A DNA stretch of 64,000 nucleotides from an uncultured Lachnospiraceae bacterium (GTDB taxonomy: Bacteria; Bacillota; Clostridia; Lachnospirales; Lachnospiraceae): contig CAMOIJ010000007.1 in assembly GCA_946615865.1 (NCBI GenBank), positions 21,435 to 85,434 on the forward strand, in the 5' to 3' direction. Shown piece by piece: positions 55,904-64,000 of this stretch. The notes under the pieces were generated by a model, which was not told the DNA's origin, made no database searches, and was given only the letters and a program-made list of their open reading frames with translations. Made by a program: the position numbers and the translations under genes. Each line of letters begins with the position of its first letter. Position 1 is the first letter of the stretch.

Positions 55904-57886
55904 ATGAAAACATTATCAATTGATCTGGAAACGTACTCCGATGTGGACCTGGGAAAGTCCGGTGTATATCCGTACAGCGAGTCAGAGGAATTCCAGATCT
56001 TATTATTCGGTTATTCTGTCGACGGTGGTCCGGTACAAGTAGTAGACCTGATCTGCGGAGATCAGATCCCGCAGGACGTCCTATCTGCGCTGACGGATCC
56101 AGCCGTTTTGAAGTTTGCCTATAACGCCAATTTCGAACGGGTCTGTCTGAGCCGCTACCTGCATGATCTCGGTATCTTTGATAACGGCGATTACTGCCAG
56201 GGCGATGACACGGTCGGTTATTATCTGGATCCGGCCTCCTGGAGATGCACGATGGTCTGGGGCGGCTATAACGGGCTGCCGATGAAACTGTCTGAGTGCG
56301 GCGCAGCGCTGGGACTCGATAAACAGAAGATGTCAGAAGGGGCAGATCTCATCCGGTTCTTCTGCCGGCCGTGTAAGCCGACAAAAAGCAATGGCGGCCG
56401 GACCAGGAACCTTCCCCAACATGATCTTAATAAGTGGCGGACCTTCAAAGAATATAACCGGCGGGATGTCGAAGTAGAGCAGTCCATTCAGCAGCGCCTG
56501 CAGCGGTATCCGGTTCCGGACACAGTTTGGTCCGAGTATGCCATCGATCAGAAGATCAATGACAGAGGTGTGCGCATTGACCAGGATCTGGTCGCCCAGG
56601 CCATTCGGATCGACGAGGTATCAAAGTCCTCCCTGCTACAGCGCATGCAGGATATCACACACCTGGAAAATCCAAACTCGGTCCTTCAGATGAAGGACTG
56701 GTTGGCGGAGCACGGCGTGATGACAGATACCCTGGGCAAGAAGGCGGTTGCAGAACTGATTGATACCGTGACGCCAGAGGTACGGGAGGTCTTGGAGCTT
56801 AGGCAGCAGGCATCCAAATCATCGACGAAGAAATACATCACCATGCAGAATGCTCTATGCCTAGACGGCCGGGTAAGAGGCATGTTTCAGTTTTACGGTG
56901 CCAATCGAACAGGCCGCTTTGCTGGCCGACTCGTGCAGTTACAAAACTTGCCGCAAAACCACCTAGAGGAACTGGTAGAAGCCCGGACCATTACCAAGGC
57001 AGGTGATTTCCGGTCCTTGGACATGTTGTATGACTCCGTCCCGCAGGTCTTATCAGAACTGATCCGGACAGCCTTCATTCCGAAACCGGGATACAAATAT
57101 ATCGTTTCTGACTATGCTGCGATCGAAGCCAGAGTGATCGCCTGGTATGCCGGTGAGACCTGGCGGCAGGAGGCCTTCGCCAATGGCGAAGATATCTACT
57201 GTGCTTCTGCCAGCGCCATGTTTCATGTGCCGGTGGAAAAGCACGGTGTGAACGGGCACCTGCGGCAGCGCGGCAAGGTCGCAGAGCTGGCGCTTGGCTA
57301 TGGCGGATCCTGCGGAGCACTGCGGGCGATGGGCGCGCTTTCCATGGGCATGGAGGAATCGGAGCTGCAGCCGCTGGTGGATATGTGGCGGGAAGCCTCA
57401 CCGAAGATCGTGGCGTTCTGGCAGGACGTAGATAACGCTGCCCGAGATGCGATTGCCGGCAGGCGGACCGTCAAACTCCGAAATCTCATGTTTTCCTATT
57501 ACAGCGGCATGCTTTTTATCGCATTGCCGTCCGGCCGGAAGCTGGCTTATGCGAAACCGTATCTGACGGAGAACCGCTTCGGCGTGATCAGCATTGGATA
57601 CTGGGGCACCGGCACTGCCCGGAAATGGGAACAGCAGGAGACGTATGGCGCAAAAATCGTCGAGAACATTGTCCAGGCGACATCCCGCGATATTCTCTGC
57701 TATGCCATGAAGAATCTGAAGGACCAGCAGATCTGCATGCATATCCATGATGAGCTTGTGATCGAGGTCCCGGAAAGCACACCGATCGAGGCTATAACAT
57801 CTATCATGGGACAGACGCCTCCCTGGGCAGAGGGACTGCTGCTTCGGGCAGACGGATATGACTGCCACTTTTATCAGAAAGATTGA
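55904..57886 (+). CDS. Phage family A DNA polymerase (3'-5' exo + polymerase)
   Basis: LSIDLETYSDVDLGKSGVY; YKYIVSDYAAIEARVIAWYAGE; ICMHIHDELVIEVPE. Confidence 0.95.
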   Translation: MKTLSIDLETYSDVDLGKSGVYPYSESEEFQILLFGYSVDGGPVQVVDLICGDQIPQDVLSALTDPAVLKFAYNANFERVCLSRYLHDLGIFDNGDYCQGDDTVGYYLDPASWRCTMVWGGYNGLPMKLSECGAALGLDKQKMSEGADLIRFFCRPCKPTKSNGGRTRNLPQHDLNKWRTFKEYNRRDVEVEQSIQQRLQRYPVPDTVWSEYAIDQKINDRGVRIDQDLVAQAIRIDEVSKSSLLQRMQDITHLENPNSVLQMKDWLAEHGVMTDTLGKKAVAELIDTVTPEVREVLELRQQASKSSTKKYITMQNALCLDGRVRGMFQFYGANRTGRFAGRLVQLQNLPQNHLEELVEARTITKAGDFRSLDMLYDSVPQVLSELIRTAFIPKPGYKYIVSDYAAIEARVIAWYAGETWRQEAFANGEDIYCASASAMFHVPVEKHGVNGHLRQRGKVAELALGYGGSCGALRAMGALSMGMEESELQPLVDMWREASPKIVAFWQDVDNAARDAIAGRRTVKLRNLMFSYYSGMLFIALPSGRKLAYAKPYLTENRFGVISIGYWGTGTARKWEQQETYGAKIVENIVQATSRDILCYAMKNLKDQQICMHIHDELVIEVPESTPIEAITSIMGQTPPWAEGLLLRADGYDCHFYQKD

Positions 57887-57896
57887 TATGCACGGG

Positions 57897-57945
57897 TTAA
57901 CCGGCCTCCTACTTTTCCAGGTTACATAGGAGGTCGGTTTTTTGA
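57897..57945 (+). terminator. Terminator after phage DNA polymerase
   Basis: ACCGGCCTCCTA ... TAGGAGGTCGGT followed by TTTTTG. Confidence 0.7.
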
Positions 57946-57976
57946 TCTCCGAATACATAAAAGGAGGTCGTTACCA

Positions 57977-58330
57977 ATGCTGAGCGACAAAATCTTAAAC
58001 AGTGCATTTAAGGAAATGCACGCCATAGCAACCGAAGAGGGTGAGGTCTTCTTCCTGGCAAAAGACGTGGAAGATCTGCTGGAGATCAAACTCACCGATG
58101 TGGATGAGCTCCTGGACGACGATGATCTGATCCGCTACTGCACACCTTCCGAAGCCGGTCCCGTTCCTGTACTTCTCATAAGCCTGCCCGCATTTGCAAA
58201 GATCGCAAAGGCCCTGATGGATCCCTTCAATGACTGCGAGAACACAGCCGATGATATTGAAGAAGCCTTTGACGATATATTTCACGGCATCTCTTATCTG
58301 AAGAGCGTTCTGGAGCATGCGAAGGAGTGA
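57977..58330 (+). CDS. Phage protein of unknown function
   Basis: 117-aa ORF with AAGGAGGT RBS inside a co-directional phage gene series. Confidence 0.65.
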   Translation: MLSDKILNSAFKEMHAIATEEGEVFFLAKDVEDLLEIKLTDVDELLDDDDLIRYCTPSEAGPVPVLLISLPAFAKIAKALMDPFNDCENTADDIEEAFDDIFHGISYLKSVLEHAKE

Positions 58331-58339
58331 GGTGTAGAA

Positions 58340-58741
58340 ATGGATAATCCTTATTTCAATACGGAGGGCTATCCGGATCCAACAGCGGCAGAGGCAATAC
58401 GCGGTATATCCGGCCAGAGGTCGTTTGGCTTCTGGCCAGTTGTGTATATCGCATCACCGTATTCCGGAGAGATCCAAAAGAATGTAGAGAATGCCAAGCG
58501 TTACTGCAGGTATGCCATTTCAAAAGGTCGGCTGCCGATCGCGCCGCATCTGTATTTCCCGGCATTCATGTCGGATCAGACAGAGCGGGATCTGGCCATG
58601 TTCTTTGACCTGGTTCTTCTTACCAAATGCTGCGAGCTCTGGGTGATGGGCGATGTCATATCCGAAGGAATGAAACAGGAGATCGCCTGGGCTAAGCAAC
58701 GTTACCTGCCGATTCGATATATCAAGGAGGCTGACTTATGA
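58340..58741 (+). CDS. DUF4406-like phage protein
   Basis: VYIASPYSGEIQKNVENAKRYCRYAISKGRLPIAPHLYFPAFM...LWVMGDVISEGMKQEIAWAK. Confidence 0.8.
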   Translation: MDNPYFNTEGYPDPTAAEAIRGISGQRSFGFWPVVYIASPYSGEIQKNVENAKRYCRYAISKGRLPIAPHLYFPAFMSDQTERDLAMFFDLVLLTKCCELWVMGDVISEGMKQEIAWAKQRYLPIRYIKEADL

Positions 58742-61005
58742 GAACTTTCACTTTATACACAGCCCGCTGCGTCGGTGATTCCAAGAACTGTCTGTTTCCC
58801 AATAAGGCAGTCATCACAAGTGAATCGATGCTGGCGGCAGCAGTGACAGCGGATCATGTGACCGCAACTTATAAGAACAACTATCGCAGCGGGGAGAACT
58901 TCATCCAGGCGGATGTAATCCCGATGGACTGTGACAATGATCATTCAGATAAAGAAGAGGACTGGATTACACCGGACAAGGTTGCCGAGGCTTTTCCGGA
59001 CGTTGCTTTCGCAGTCGTCCACAGCAGAAACAGTGGAAAACAGAAAGGTGTAAGGAGTGCCCGGCCCAGGTTCCATGTCTTCTTCCCCACGGAACCGATC
59101 CAGGATGCGGAGTCTTACACACAGCTGAAACATCGGATTCATGACTACTTCCCGTACTTTGATGGGAATGCGCTGGATGCAGCAAGGCTTCTGTTTGGGA
59201 CACCGAACCCGAAGATCGAGTGGTTTGAAGGCAGCCAGACCATACTGGATTTCCTGACGGAGGAACCGGATGCCTTTGCCAATATGGAAGGACCCGTCGA
59301 TGAGATCGGTGAAGGAACTCGGAACAACCGTCTGTCTCATTATGCAGGCCGGCTTCTGATCCGCCTGGGCAATACCGATGAAGCGTATCAGTTGTTCCTG
59401 GAAGAAGCAGCAAAGTGCTCTCCGCCGTTGGAAGAAAAAGAGCTCCATACCATCTGGCGCAGTGCGCAGAAGTTCGCATCCAAGATCGCATCAAAGAAAG
59501 GCTATATCCCGCCGGAAGAGTATCAGGGCAGCTGCCCACTAAAGCCAACCGATTATACCGATGTCGGGCAGGCACGGGTCCTGGCCAAGGAGTATGGAAA
59601 GAGCCGTCTGCTCTATAGCCCGGCGACAGACTTTCTCGTATATAACGGATCTTTCTGGGAGGAGTCCAAGCCGCTGGCACAGGGATTAACACAGGAGCTG
59701 ACTGACCGGCAGCTGGAAGAGGCAAAAGCAGAACAGAAGCGTTGGATGGCAGAGATGATGAAGAACGGCGCTGACAAGATCCTGGCAGACAAGGGTGAGA
59801 AGAAAGCTGCCGAGCTCATGAGCGACGAGCAGCTGCGGATTTTCCTCAAATACATGTCAGCGGTCACCTATGAGAAGTTTGCCCTGAAGATGCGTGATTC
59901 CAAGAAAATCACCGCTGCCATGAAAGAGGTCCGGCCGATGGTCGCGATCAATCAGAGCGACCTGGATCGAGATGAGTTTTTACTGAATACACCGAGTGGA
60001 ACCTATGATCTGCGGGAAGGCGCTCATTATCAGATGGAGCACCGGCCGGAAGACTTGATCACAAAGCAGACTGCGGTGGATCCCAGCATGGAAGGGATGG
60101 ATGTCTGGAAGGATGCCCTGATCACCTTCTTTCAGGGAGATTCAACCTTAATTGAATATGTGCAGCGCATGGTTGGACTGGCCGCTATCGGAAAGGTGTA
60201 TGTCGAGGCACTCATCATTGCACATGGCGAAGGCCGGAACGGCAAGAGTACTTTCTGGAATGCAATCAGTCGTGTCCTGGGAAACTATTCCGGTAGCATT
60301 TCCGCGGATATCCTGACCGTCGGCTGCAAGCGGAACGCCAAGCCGGAACTGGCCGAGGCCCGTGGAAAGAGGATGCTGATCGCCGCAGAGCTGGAGGAAG
60401 GCATGCGCCTGAACACATCGAACGTGAAGCAGCTCTGCAGCACCGATGAGATCGAAGCGGAGAAAAAGTATAAGGATCCCTTCCGCTATATTCCGACGCA
60501 CACCCTGGTCCTTTACACAAACCACCTGCCGAAGGTCGGTGCCGTGGATAAGGGTACCTGGCGTCGCTTGATCGTGATCCCGTTTAACGCGGTCATCGAG
60601 GGAAAGTCCGACGTGAAAAACTATGCGGACTATCTCGTACAGCACGCCGGCGGTGCCATTTTGACCTGGGTCATTGAAGGCGCAAAGAAGGTCTTTGAGG
60701 ATGACTTCAAAGTGAGCCCGCCGGCAGCTGTGCAGCAGGCGATCGACGACTATAAGGAAAACAACGACTGGCTGGGGCATTACCTGTCAGAGCATTGTGA
60801 GCTCGATCCTTCTTATAAGCAGAAGTCTGGTGAGCTGTATCAGGATTACCGGAATTTCTGTCTGCAAAACGGTGAGTACGTCAGAAGTACCACAGATTTC
60901 TATGCAGCGCTGGAACTGGAAGGATTCCGGAAGGTGAAAGAGCGTGGCGGGAAGTTCGTCTATGGTCTGAAGCTGGTGTCCGAGTTCGGGGATTTCCTCC
61001 AATAA
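58738..61005 (+). CDS. Phage primase/D5-like SF3 helicase
   Basis: HGEGRNGKSTFWNAISRVLG (Walker A); VLYTNHLPKVGAVDKGTWRRLIVIPF. Confidence 0.92.
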   Translation: MRTFTLYTARCVGDSKNCLFPNKAVITSESMLAAAVTADHVTATYKNNYRSGENFIQADVIPMDCDNDHSDKEEDWITPDKVAEAFPDVAFAVVHSRNSGKQKGVRSARPRFHVFFPTEPIQDAESYTQLKHRIHDYFPYFDGNALDAARLLFGTPNPKIEWFEGSQTILDFLTEEPDAFANMEGPVDEIGEGTRNNRLSHYAGRLLIRLGNTDEAYQLFLEEAAKCSPPLEEKELHTIWRSAQKFASKIASKKGYIPPEEYQGSCPLKPTDYTDVGQARVLAKEYGKSRLLYSPATDFLVYNGSFWEESKPLAQGLTQELTDRQLEEAKAEQKRWMAEMMKNGADKILADKGEKKAAELMSDEQLRIFLKYMSAVTYEKFALKMRDSKKITAAMKEVRPMVAINQSDLDRDEFLLNTPSGTYDLREGAHYQMEHRPEDLITKQTAVDPSMEGMDVWKDALITFFQGDSTLIEYVQRMVGLAAIGKVYVEALIIAHGEGRNGKSTFWNAISRVLGNYSGSISADILTVGCKRNAKPELAEARGKRMLIAAELEEGMRLNTSNVKQLCSTDEIEAEKKYKDPFRYIPTHTLVLYTNHLPKVGAVDKGTWRRLIVIPFNAVIEGKSDVKNYADYLVQHAGGAILTWVIEGAKKVFEDDFKVSPPAAVQQAIDDYKENNDWLGHYLSEHCELDPSYKQKSGELYQDYRNFCLQNGEYVRSTTDFYAALELEGFRKVKERGGKFVYGLKLVSEFGDFLQ

Positions 61006-61127
61006 ATGCATGTGTGCCGGTCTACGCCAGTCATATCTAAAAACTCCTATAGGCCTTAAAAAAAATGATTATAGAGAAGTTTATGAAATGACTGTCGAGA
61101 CTGGCACAGCCGATAAGGATTGACGTA

Positions 61128-61406
61128 ATGGAACGAGATATTGAGAAGAAATTCAGACTGGAGGTAAAGAAGCGGGGCGGTTTGGCACTGAAGTTTGTGT
61201 CACCGGGTTTTAGCGGTGTGCCGGACCGGATCATTCTGATGCCAGGCCGCAAAGTGGCATTTGTGGAAGTAAAACAGCCCGGAGAACAGATGCGGCCGCT
61301 GCAGAAAAGGCGAAAGGCACAGATCGAGCGATTCGGCTTTCATGTTTACCTCCTGGATGATGAAAACAAGATCGGAGAGATTATCGATGAAATACAGTCC
61401 ACATGA
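61128..61406 (+). CDS. VRR-NUC domain nuclease
   Basis: KRGGLALKFVSPGFSGVPDRIILMPGRKVAFVEVKQPGEQMRPLQKRR. Confidence 0.9.
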   Translation: MERDIEKKFRLEVKKRGGLALKFVSPGFSGVPDRIILMPGRKVAFVEVKQPGEQMRPLQKRRKAQIERFGFHVYLLDDENKIGEIIDEIQST

Positions 61407-62766
61407 TTACCAAGCATTTGCAACGAACTTCATCCTGACACATCCCGTAGCCGCGATCCTGCTGGATATGGGTCTCGGCAAGACGGTGATTGCCTTGTCA
61501 GCGATGCATGAACTACTGAAAAACGATATACACAAAATTCTGGTGATCGCACCGAAACGCGTGGCGGTATCGACCTGGCCGGCGGAGATCGCAAAGTGGG
61601 ATTTCCTTTCAGACCTGACCTACCAGGTGGTTGTTGGTACGGAGGCCCAGCGCCGGAGAGCCCTGCAGCAGGATGCGCAGCTTTATATCATCAACCGAGA
61701 GAACACAACCTGGCTCGTGGAGAAATCCGGTGTGCCCTTTGACTTTGACATGGTCTGCATAGATGAGCTTTCCAGCTTTAAGGCGATCACGAAGAGGTTT
61801 AAAAGCCTCTTAAAGGTCAGGCCGGAAATAAAGCGGATCATCGGTTTGACCGGTACTCCCTCCTCCAACGGCCTGATGGATTTGTGGGCGGAGTTCCGGC
61901 TCCTCGACTGCGGTCAGCGTCTCGGTCGTTATATCACGCAGTACCGGACCAGGTGGTTTCTGCCGGATAAGCGCAATGCCCAGGTGATCTTCTCCTACAA
62001 GCCACGTCCCGGCGCAGAGGAAGAAATCTATGAGGCGATCAGCGATATCACCATCAGCATGAAGTCGGTCGACTATCTGGATATGCCCGATCGCATTGAT
62101 GCGGTGACCGAGGTCGAGATGTCCGACAAGGAATGGAAGGTCTACAACGACCTGCAGACAGAGATGGTGGTGGAGCTCGGTGAGGAAGAGATCGACGCCA
62201 TGAACGCAGCCGTTCTCTCCAATAAGCTGGTTCAGCTTTCTGCCGGCGCCGTCTATACGGAAGACAAGCACACGATCAAAGTGCATGACAAAAAGCTGGA
62301 TGCTTTGGAGGAGCTGATCGAAGAAGCCTGCGGGCAGCCGGTCCTTGTGGCCTATTGGTACAAGCATGATAAGGCCAGGATCCTGGAGCGTTTCCCGGAA
62401 GCCAGAGTGCTTGGCACGGTGAAAGATATTGATGATTGGAATGCTGGAAAGATCCCGATTGCTCTGATCCATCCCATGTCGGCGGGACATGGACTCAACT
62501 TGCAACAGGGCGGCCACATCCTAATCTGGTTTACCATGACCTGGTCCCTGGAGCTCTACCAGCAGACGGTTGGAAGGCTGTACCGGCAGGGCCAGAAAAA
62601 CGGGACCGTTACGATCCAGCATATTGTCACCAAAGGAACGATTGACGAAGCAATCCTTACTGCACTGCAGAAAAAGGGCCGAACGCAGGATGCTCTTATT
62701 GATGCCGTGAAGGCGATCGTTCGTGGAGGTGGTGCTTACGGCAAAGCAGACAACAAACCCGTATGA
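61387..62766 (+). CDS. SNF2-family DEAD/DEAH helicase (phage)
   Basis: YQAFATNFILTHPVAAILLDMGLGKTVIAL; IDELSSFK; LYQQTVGRLYRQGQ. Confidence 0.93.
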   Translation: MKYSPHDYQAFATNFILTHPVAAILLDMGLGKTVIALSAMHELLKNDIHKILVIAPKRVAVSTWPAEIAKWDFLSDLTYQVVVGTEAQRRRALQQDAQLYIINRENTTWLVEKSGVPFDFDMVCIDELSSFKAITKRFKSLLKVRPEIKRIIGLTGTPSSNGLMDLWAEFRLLDCGQRLGRYITQYRTRWFLPDKRNAQVIFSYKPRPGAEEEIYEAISDITISMKSVDYLDMPDRIDAVTEVEMSDKEWKVYNDLQTEMVVELGEEEIDAMNAAVLSNKLVQLSAGAVYTEDKHTIKVHDKKLDALEELIEEACGQPVLVAYWYKHDKARILERFPEARVLGTVKDIDDWNAGKIPIALIHPMSAGHGLNLQQGGHILIWFTMTWSLELYQQTVGRLYRQGQKNGTVTIQHIVTKGTIDEAILTALQKKGRTQDALIDAVKAIVRGGGAYGKADNKPV

Positions 62767-62971
62767 GGACCTGGCAAATGCAATCATTCTTACAGCGGTG
62801 GCTGATTACCGGAAAGTGCTACGGTCTCTCAAGCGGAAGCCAAGGAATAAAGCGCAACAAGCGGAAAAAGAATCTCTGGAGCAGTTCTTCCGGGGATCCT
62901 GGTACAAGACGCTCACATCGGTTGATGGCGAGTATCTGATAAAGAAATTACAGGAGGAAGAAATCTCATGA
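62723..62971 (+). CDS. Phage protein of unknown function
   Basis: NPYEDLANAIILTAVADYRKVLRSLKRKPRNKAQQAEKESLEQFFRGSWYKTLTSVDGEYLIKKL. Confidence 0.65.
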   Translation: MEVVLTAKQTTNPYEDLANAIILTAVADYRKVLRSLKRKPRNKAQQAEKESLEQFFRGSWYKTLTSVDGEYLIKKLQEEEIS

Positions 62972-63393
62972 CCCCGAAAGAATATTTGCGGCAGGCGTAT
63001 CGCCTGGATCAGAAGATTAATAGTGACCTGGAGGAAGTGACTGCGCTGCGGGAGATGGCAAACTCCGTCTCATCACCACAGTTTGGTGAGCGGGTACAGA
63101 CCTCCCGCAAAGGTGATGCTCCTTTTGTCCGGTGCCTAGAAAAGATCATAGAGCTGGAAGAAAAGATCAATAAGGAGATCGACCTGCTTGTGGAGCTGAA
63201 AAAAGAGATCCGCACAGTCATCACGACGGTAGAGGATACCGATGAGCGTATGGTTTTGAAGTACCGGTATGTCCACAACTATACCTGGGAGCAGATCGGG
63301 AACGAGCTGCACGCTGATGCGAGAACGGTCCGGCGTTGGCACGGGAGAGCCCTGCAGCATGTAATCTTGCCAGAAAATCCCATTACCATATGA
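62968..63393 (+). CDS. ArpU/RinA-like phage late-transcription regulator (sigma-like HTH)
   Basis: DERMVLKYRYVHNYTWEQIGNELHADARTVRRWHGRALQHV; position just before the HNH gene. Confidence 0.7.
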   Translation: MTPKEYLRQAYRLDQKINSDLEEVTALREMANSVSSPQFGERVQTSRKGDAPFVRCLEKIIELEEKINKEIDLLVELKKEIRTVITTVEDTDERMVLKYRYVHNYTWEQIGNELHADARTVRRWHGRALQHVILPENPITI

Positions 63394-63537
63394 AATGTGC
63401 CCGAAATGTCCAGGTTTGTCCTAAGATGCCCAGGTGCCCATTATGTTATAGTATAATCAGCAAAATACGATGAAACGACAGCCTCGTGGGAGCGATCCCT
63501 CGGGGCTTTTGTTTTGCTCGGAAACGGAGGTGAGCAG

Positions 63538-63903
63538 ATGCCCAGGATGCCAAGACGTGGGTGCGCTTACGGTACGTGCGGCCGGCTTGCTGTGGAGGGA
63601 AGTCAGTACTGCGAAGAACACAAGAAGCTGATGGATAAACGATACAACCAGTACGAACGCAGTCCCGACATCGGTAAGAAGTACGGTCGAGCATGGAAGA
63701 GGATCAGAGACCGGTATGTCCGTGAGCATCCGCTTTGTGAGAGGTGCCTTGCGGAAGGGAGACTGACACCGGTTGATGAGGTGCACCACATCGTTCCGAT
63801 CTCTCAAGGCGGAACGCACCGGTACGACAACTTGATGAGTTTATGTCAGTCATGTCATACGAAGATTCACATGGAGATTGGCGATCGTCAGATCCGGAGG
63901 TGA
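63538..63903 (+). CDS. Phage HNH endonuclease
   Basis: RDRYVREHPLCERCLAEGRLTPVDEVHHIVPISQGGTHRYDNLMSLCQSCHTKIHME. Confidence 0.92.
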   Translation: MPRMPRRGCAYGTCGRLAVEGSQYCEEHKKLMDKRYNQYERSPDIGKKYGRAWKRIRDRYVREHPLCERCLAEGRLTPVDEVHHIVPISQGGTHRYDNLMSLCQSCHTKIHMEIGDRQIRR

Positions 63904-64000
63904 CTGGAGGGGCGGGTCAAATCTCTACGTAGCGGCCCTCTGGGAAACGGCGCGGGGTCTTCTGTGCGAATTTTTGTATTCAAACGGGGTATTAACCCCA

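Noticed and set aside
36145-64000. Complete prophage
   Set aside because: No integrase, terminase or structural genes inside the window; only a replication/early module can be supported

Overview
The window is a Clostridia (Lachnospiraceae-like) chromosome segment spanning the replication origin. 1) Origin region (1-14.8 kb): mnmG(partial)-mnmE-jag-yidC-yidD-rnpA-rpmH on the minus strand, a bipartite oriC with DnaA boxes on both sides of dnaA, then dnaA-dnaN-S4 protein-recF-gyrB-gyrA on the plus strand. 2) Ordinary chromosomal genes (15-36.1 kb): feoA-feoA-feoB plus two small Cys-rich/HMA membrane proteins, trmB, D-Ala-D-Ala carboxypeptidase, acyl-CoA synthetase, greA, PurM/HypE-like, Lrp/AsnC, aminotransferase, trmL, a two-component system, mutS2, a degenerate HtrA-like PDZ protein, YhaM-like and RlmD-like. 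3) A ~16.3-kb, co-directional, tightly packed accessory operon (about 36.35-52.88 kb) starting at a near-consensus sigma-A promoter: SymE-like protein, catalytically degenerate HsdM-like domain fused to an HsdS-like TRD, coiled-coil protein, GHKL (MORC/MutL-like) ATPase, HNH nuclease with a putative EVE/PUA-like N-terminus, an ADP-ribosylglycohydrolase-HsdM fusion, a second HsdM, HsdS, HsdR, a CxC protein and an ImmA/IrrE-HTH protein. This is the best candidate for an undescribed (composite, R-M-associated) defence system. 4) A prophage-type replication module (53.2-64 kb, running off the edge) preceded by a ~500-bp non-coding region with terminators, a mini-ORF and a structured RNA candidate. 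Family assignments come from reading the translated sequences and motifs only; no database search was run.
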